From NCBI GenBank assembly GCA_039519185.1, contig CM076846.1:227962659-228026658 (forward strand): 64,000 nucleotides of DNA. Reading direction: 5' to 3'. Made by a program: the position numbers and the translations under genes. Below the pieces are notes generated by a model. The model was not told the DNA's origin. It saw only the letters and a program-made list of their open reading frames with translations, and searched no databases. The stretch is from Astragalus membranaceus. Its lineage: Eukaryota; Streptophyta; Magnoliopsida; Fabales; Fabaceae. The number at the start of each line of letters is the position of its first letter. Within the stretch, counting starts at the first letter, position 1. Shown in pieces: positions 61,289-64,000 of this stretch.

Positions 61289-61997
61289 CTGAAACAGTTG
61301 CTACCATATTCAACTCTCCCAACATTTCATACTAATCTTAGAGAAATACATTAGCATTAATACACAGTAATAATAATTAAATTAATCGAGAACCATGTTA
61401 ATCTTGATATTATGACAACAACAAAGTGCAGAACAATTATGTTTAACTGCATAATTGGACAAAGCAGCATCTCTCTTTCTGAATTGCAGAGCAAACCCCA
61501 TAGTGATATCTAATACTCAATCAGAAATCTCATTCCTCAAGGGTGCGGGAAACACTTGTGAGGATGGGTTTGGAGGGTCAAGTGGTTCTGGGGGAGCGCA
61601 AGGCAACTCTAAGTCAACAATGGAACAAGGGAGCACATCTAGTGGGTGGAGAAGGTGGAGATCAGTGTGGTTGCACTGCAATGAGGGGACGGGCATATAG
61701 AGGGCAGCGCACACACGTAGAAACTGATCAAGCGATGGAACCGAAGACAGAAATCTTCATCATCACAGACAGTAGTGTCGAAGAACCCGAGGGAGAGCTA
61801 CTATACAACAGCACCGACGACATTGCAAGCCTAGCAAGGAGGGCGCTACCAAACCCTAGCAGAGGTCTAGAGAACTCTCTATGCTGTGCTCTAAGTTGAG
61901 TATCTTAGTCAATGGTTAAATGATGCATACTAAAAAGTAAGAAATTTATGTGAAAGAAATCTGATGTCTCGTTAAACATTACATTTTTGGATTGCCT
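61289..61997. other. Unassigned region between NFU exon and Helitron
   Basis: It contains an intron-like stretch to about 61440, an inverted copy of the LTR-H right flank (61541-61641) and an unexplained GC-richer stretch (61641-61900) with short overlapping reading frames on both strands. I cannot support a gene here. Confidence 0.4.
61541..61641 (-). repeat. Inverted copy of the sequence to the right of LTR-H
   Basis: The reverse complement matches 47564-47680 and 58215-58330 (agatgtgctccc through gcacccttga) with a short deletion and scattered changes. The match ends exactly at agatg, the base after LTR-H, so it represents the site without LTR-H. Confidence 0.8.
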
Positions 61998-62578
61998 TCT
62001 ATCTATACCATTTACCCACTACCAAAATACCAATTTTATCCTTTTCACTTTTTCAAACTTTTTCACTTTTTCACTCTCTCACACACATTTTCAAACTTTT
62101 TCACTTTTTCACTCTCTCACACACTTTTTCACTCTCCCTCACACTTTTTACTCTCTTCTCCTATTTCTTTTTCCAATTCTCTCATTTCTCTATTTTTCAT
62201 ATTTTTTCACTCTCTCTCACACACTTTTTCACTCTCTTCTCCTCTTTCTTCCTCTAATTCTCCCATTTATCTATTTTTCACAATATACTATCTATCTATA
62301 CCATTTACCCACTACCAAAATACCAATTTTATCCTTTTCACTTTTTCACTTTTTCAAACTTTTTCGCTCTCTCACACACTTTTTCAAACTTTTTCACTTT
62401 TTCACTCTCTCACACTTTTTCACTCTCCCTCACACTTTTTACTATCTTCTCCTATTTCTTTTTCCAATTCTCTCATTTCTTTATTTTTCATATTTTTTCA
62501 CTCTCTCTCACACACTTTTTCACTCTCTTCTCCTCTTTCTTTCTCTAATTCTCCCATTTATCTATTTTTCACAATATA
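61998..62578 (+). repeat. 293-bp CT-rich tandem duplication
   Basis: Two direct copies (61998-62290 and 62291-62578) start TCTATCTATACCATTTACCC and consist mostly of ttttcactctctcacac words. The long Phe/Ser/Leu-rich open frames across it are a by-product of this composition. Shorter diverged relatives (ttacccactaccaaaatatc) recur at about 62757 and 62880. Confidence 0.85.
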
Positions 62579-62916
62579 TCTACTTTAATTTAATCTACAT
62601 GTCACCTTCATTTTTCCTCTTTACTATTTTAAAATTTTCAAATTTTGACAAAATTTTAATATTTGTTTTAGGCTAATTAAATCTGTTAGCTTTAAAATTG
62701 TCTTGATTTTCACGGGATAAAGTTCTGACTAATTAAATTTTGTCCGAGTCCATACATTACCCACTACCAAAATATCAATCTTATCATTTTTTCAACTAAA
62801 CAATTGGAGTATATTTAGGTAATTTTATTTTTTCACCTTTTCAAACTTTTTTACTCTCACACACTTTTTCAAACTTACCATTTACTTACGACCAAAATAT
62901 CAATCTTATGCTTTTC

Positions 62917-63010
62917 CCAACGAGAGCGGGAGTGCCAACATGAGTGTCAACGGGAGTGCCAACAGGAGGACCAACGAGGATGCAAACGGGAGGGGCAACG
63001 GGGATGCATA
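62917..63010 (+). repeat. Short-period caacgggagtgc repeats inside the Helitron
   Basis: About eight degenerate units of roughly 12 bp (caacgggagtgc, caacgaggatgc). Single related words recur at 63064-63075 and, just outside the Helitron end, at 63232-63240. Confidence 0.7.
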
Positions 63011-63186
63011 TTTTACCTATAATGTCCAAATACATTATTATGGATCAATGTAATTCTGATTGTCAACGAGGATGCATATTCCACTTTGAATTTCAAATCA
63101 TACATTTTGGACATTGTTCACAACTTATCAATATCTTCCAAATTACTATTATGACTTCATGGTAATACACCGACCATACAGTATCA

Positions 63187-63215
63187 CCCGTGCGTATGCA
63201 CGGGTAAAAAACTAG
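63187..63215 (+). other. Helitron 3' hairpin and CTAG terminus
   Basis: Stem 63187-63193 with 63198-63204, then CTAG at 63212-63215. It acts as the transposition terminator in known Helitrons. Confidence 0.7.
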
Positions 63216-63747
63216 TTACAATTTGTAAAGTGCCAACGAGGTTTAAAGTATCTAGATTTTTTTTTTGGAATAAATATTATTTTCAACTCATACATTTGTA
63301 ACTGTAATGAGAATCCAAACATGACAAGCAGCTTTTAACGTTGAGCAGGTGAGGACGGCAAAGCAAAGTAGAAAAGGCAGACTGCTTTACGTAAAGTCAA
63401 ATTTAGTTCAATCAATGGTACTATCACATTTGATCAGACAAAAAAGAAAGCATCCATCAGATTTCTCAAAAGATTGGCTTCTAATAGGTGTATAGATATT
63501 ACATCTAAATTACAGTTCTATTTCAACCATATGCAATTTCTTGCAAGTACAAATTCCTGAAATATCAACCTAAAATTTAGAAAGTTGAGTGTGAAGGGTG
63601 GTGGTATACAAATTTGCGCACTGCATTACATAACAATCGAAAAATCTAAGCAACAAAATTCGCTCACCATGTGCCCTTCATTCGGAAAGCAGTGCTTTCT
63701 GCTTTCCATCTAACAATTAAGGAACAAAATTGGCAGAGTTACGTATA
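63216..63747. other. Intergenic / 3' UTR of the BOP1-type gene
   Basis: Nothing coding is seen. On the minus strand it follows the BOP1 stop codon and should contain the 3' UTR. No confident poly(A) site was assigned. Confidence 0.5.
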
Positions 63748-63833
63748 TTAATGACAGTAAAGTTTAACCAATTTATCAGCACCAGCCGTAAATAACCAGG
63801 GCTGTCTGGGGTGAAATTTACAGTCCAGTATCC
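63748..63833 (-). CDS. Terminal exon of a BOP1-type WD40 ribosome-biogenesis protein (partial)
   Basis: The minus strand has an acceptor (ttgcag at 63834-63839), two bases finishing a codon, then 27 residues starting ILDCKFHPRQPWLFTAGAD and ending KLVKLYCH before TAA at 63748-63750. The FHP-QPW and AGAD-KLY motifs are those of the last WD40 blade of plant BOP1, part of the PeBoW complex that matures 27S pre-rRNA and assembles the 60S subunit in the nucleolus. 63834-64000 looks like intron. The rest of the gene lies beyond the right edge. The exon has no visible damage. Confidence 0.8.
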
Positions 63834-64000
63834 CTGCAATGCAGAAAAATCAGGTAAGGCAAAGAAATGTCTTTTTCAAATGCTAGCATATAAAAGGTTA
63901 CTTTAAAATGCATTAACAAGTAGAACATAATGTACAGTGGAACATAAAAATGAAGAGGACAATAAATCAAACAAACATTTGGGTTGGTTGATCAAAACAT
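63834..64000 (-). other. Intron of the BOP1-type gene
   Basis: AT-rich, no further exon recognised before the window ends. Confidence 0.5.

Larger units (their letters stand above)
62291..63215 (+). mobile_element. Non-autonomous Helitron candidate
   Basis: The 3' end is a strong match: a 7-bp GC-rich stem CCCGTGC / GCACGGG (63187-63193 and 63198-63204) with a 4-base loop, then AAAAA and CTAG (63212-63215, CTRR) followed by T. A start at 62291 begins TC and is preceded by A, giving the A/T insertion context. An alternative start is 61998 (preceded by T). No Rep/helicase coding sequence is present. Confidence 0.6.

Noticed and set aside
61728..61823. A 31-codon Ser-rich minus-strand frame considered as the NFU transit peptide
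   Set aside because: No donor site in a useful phase and no link to the NFU exon; too short to support.
61455..61899. Two overlapping plus-strand frames of 81 and 118 codons
   Set aside because: They run through the inverted LTR-H flank copy, and no domain or splice structure supports them.
61987..62676. Long Phe/Ser/Leu-rich frames (229 and 198 codons)
   Set aside because: They are translations of the CT-rich 293-bp tandem repeat in two frames, with no domain or start context.

Overview
The window is plant nuclear DNA, most likely from a legume. It has spliced genes with GT-AG introns, a double defensin-like gene family, and LTRs with Ogre/TatIV-type ends (TGTCATACCCC at one end, GGGCGCAACA at the other, arginine-tRNA-type primer site). 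It also carries Sirevirus-like copia sequences, a tRNA-derived SINE, a foldback MITE and a Helitron 3' end. Nothing bacterial is present.

Layout. 1-661 is the 3' flank of a defensin-like (DEFL) gene that lies off the left edge. From 662 a 2.4-kb LTR-like sequence (LTR-H, TG...GGGGTGTTACA) begins. It is interrupted by a minus-strand Ogre-like element (876-7295, TSD ctaag) and by a minus-strand copia solo LTR (8689-10807, TSD atgag). From 11580 to 47563 two almost identical 18.0-kb units follow head to tail. Each holds a long coding-free Ogre interior, a primer-binding site, a full Ogre LTR carrying a third solo LTR (TSD gtgat), a short Ogre interior, a truncated Ogre LTR and the LTR-H segment with its solo LTR. 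The array shares its right part (from the Ogre LTR onward) with 876-11579.

47564-61064 holds two DEFL blocks, copy B (48887-49549) and copy C (59574-60235). Both are intact two-exon genes with a SINE in the intron and a hairpin MITE downstream. They are separated by a second LTR-H that contains a 5.5-kb Sirevirus-like copia element (50928-56480). This element has an intact gag and only fragments of pol. 61100-61288 is a minus-strand terminal exon of a chloroplast-type NifU-like (NFU) scaffold gene. 61998-63215 is CT-rich and ends in a Helitron terminus. 63748-63833 is the minus-strand terminal exon of a BOP1-type WD40 ribosome-biogenesis gene that continues off the right edge.

How it fits together. 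Copies that lack a given insertion act as empty sites for the others, so the order of events can be read: LTR-H and DEFL block duplication, then separate insertions into each block, then 18-kb amplification of the most heavily inserted block. Functional coding content is small: two DEFL genes, one retroelement gag, and two host-gene terminal exons. The rest is transposon sequence and transposon-driven rearrangement.
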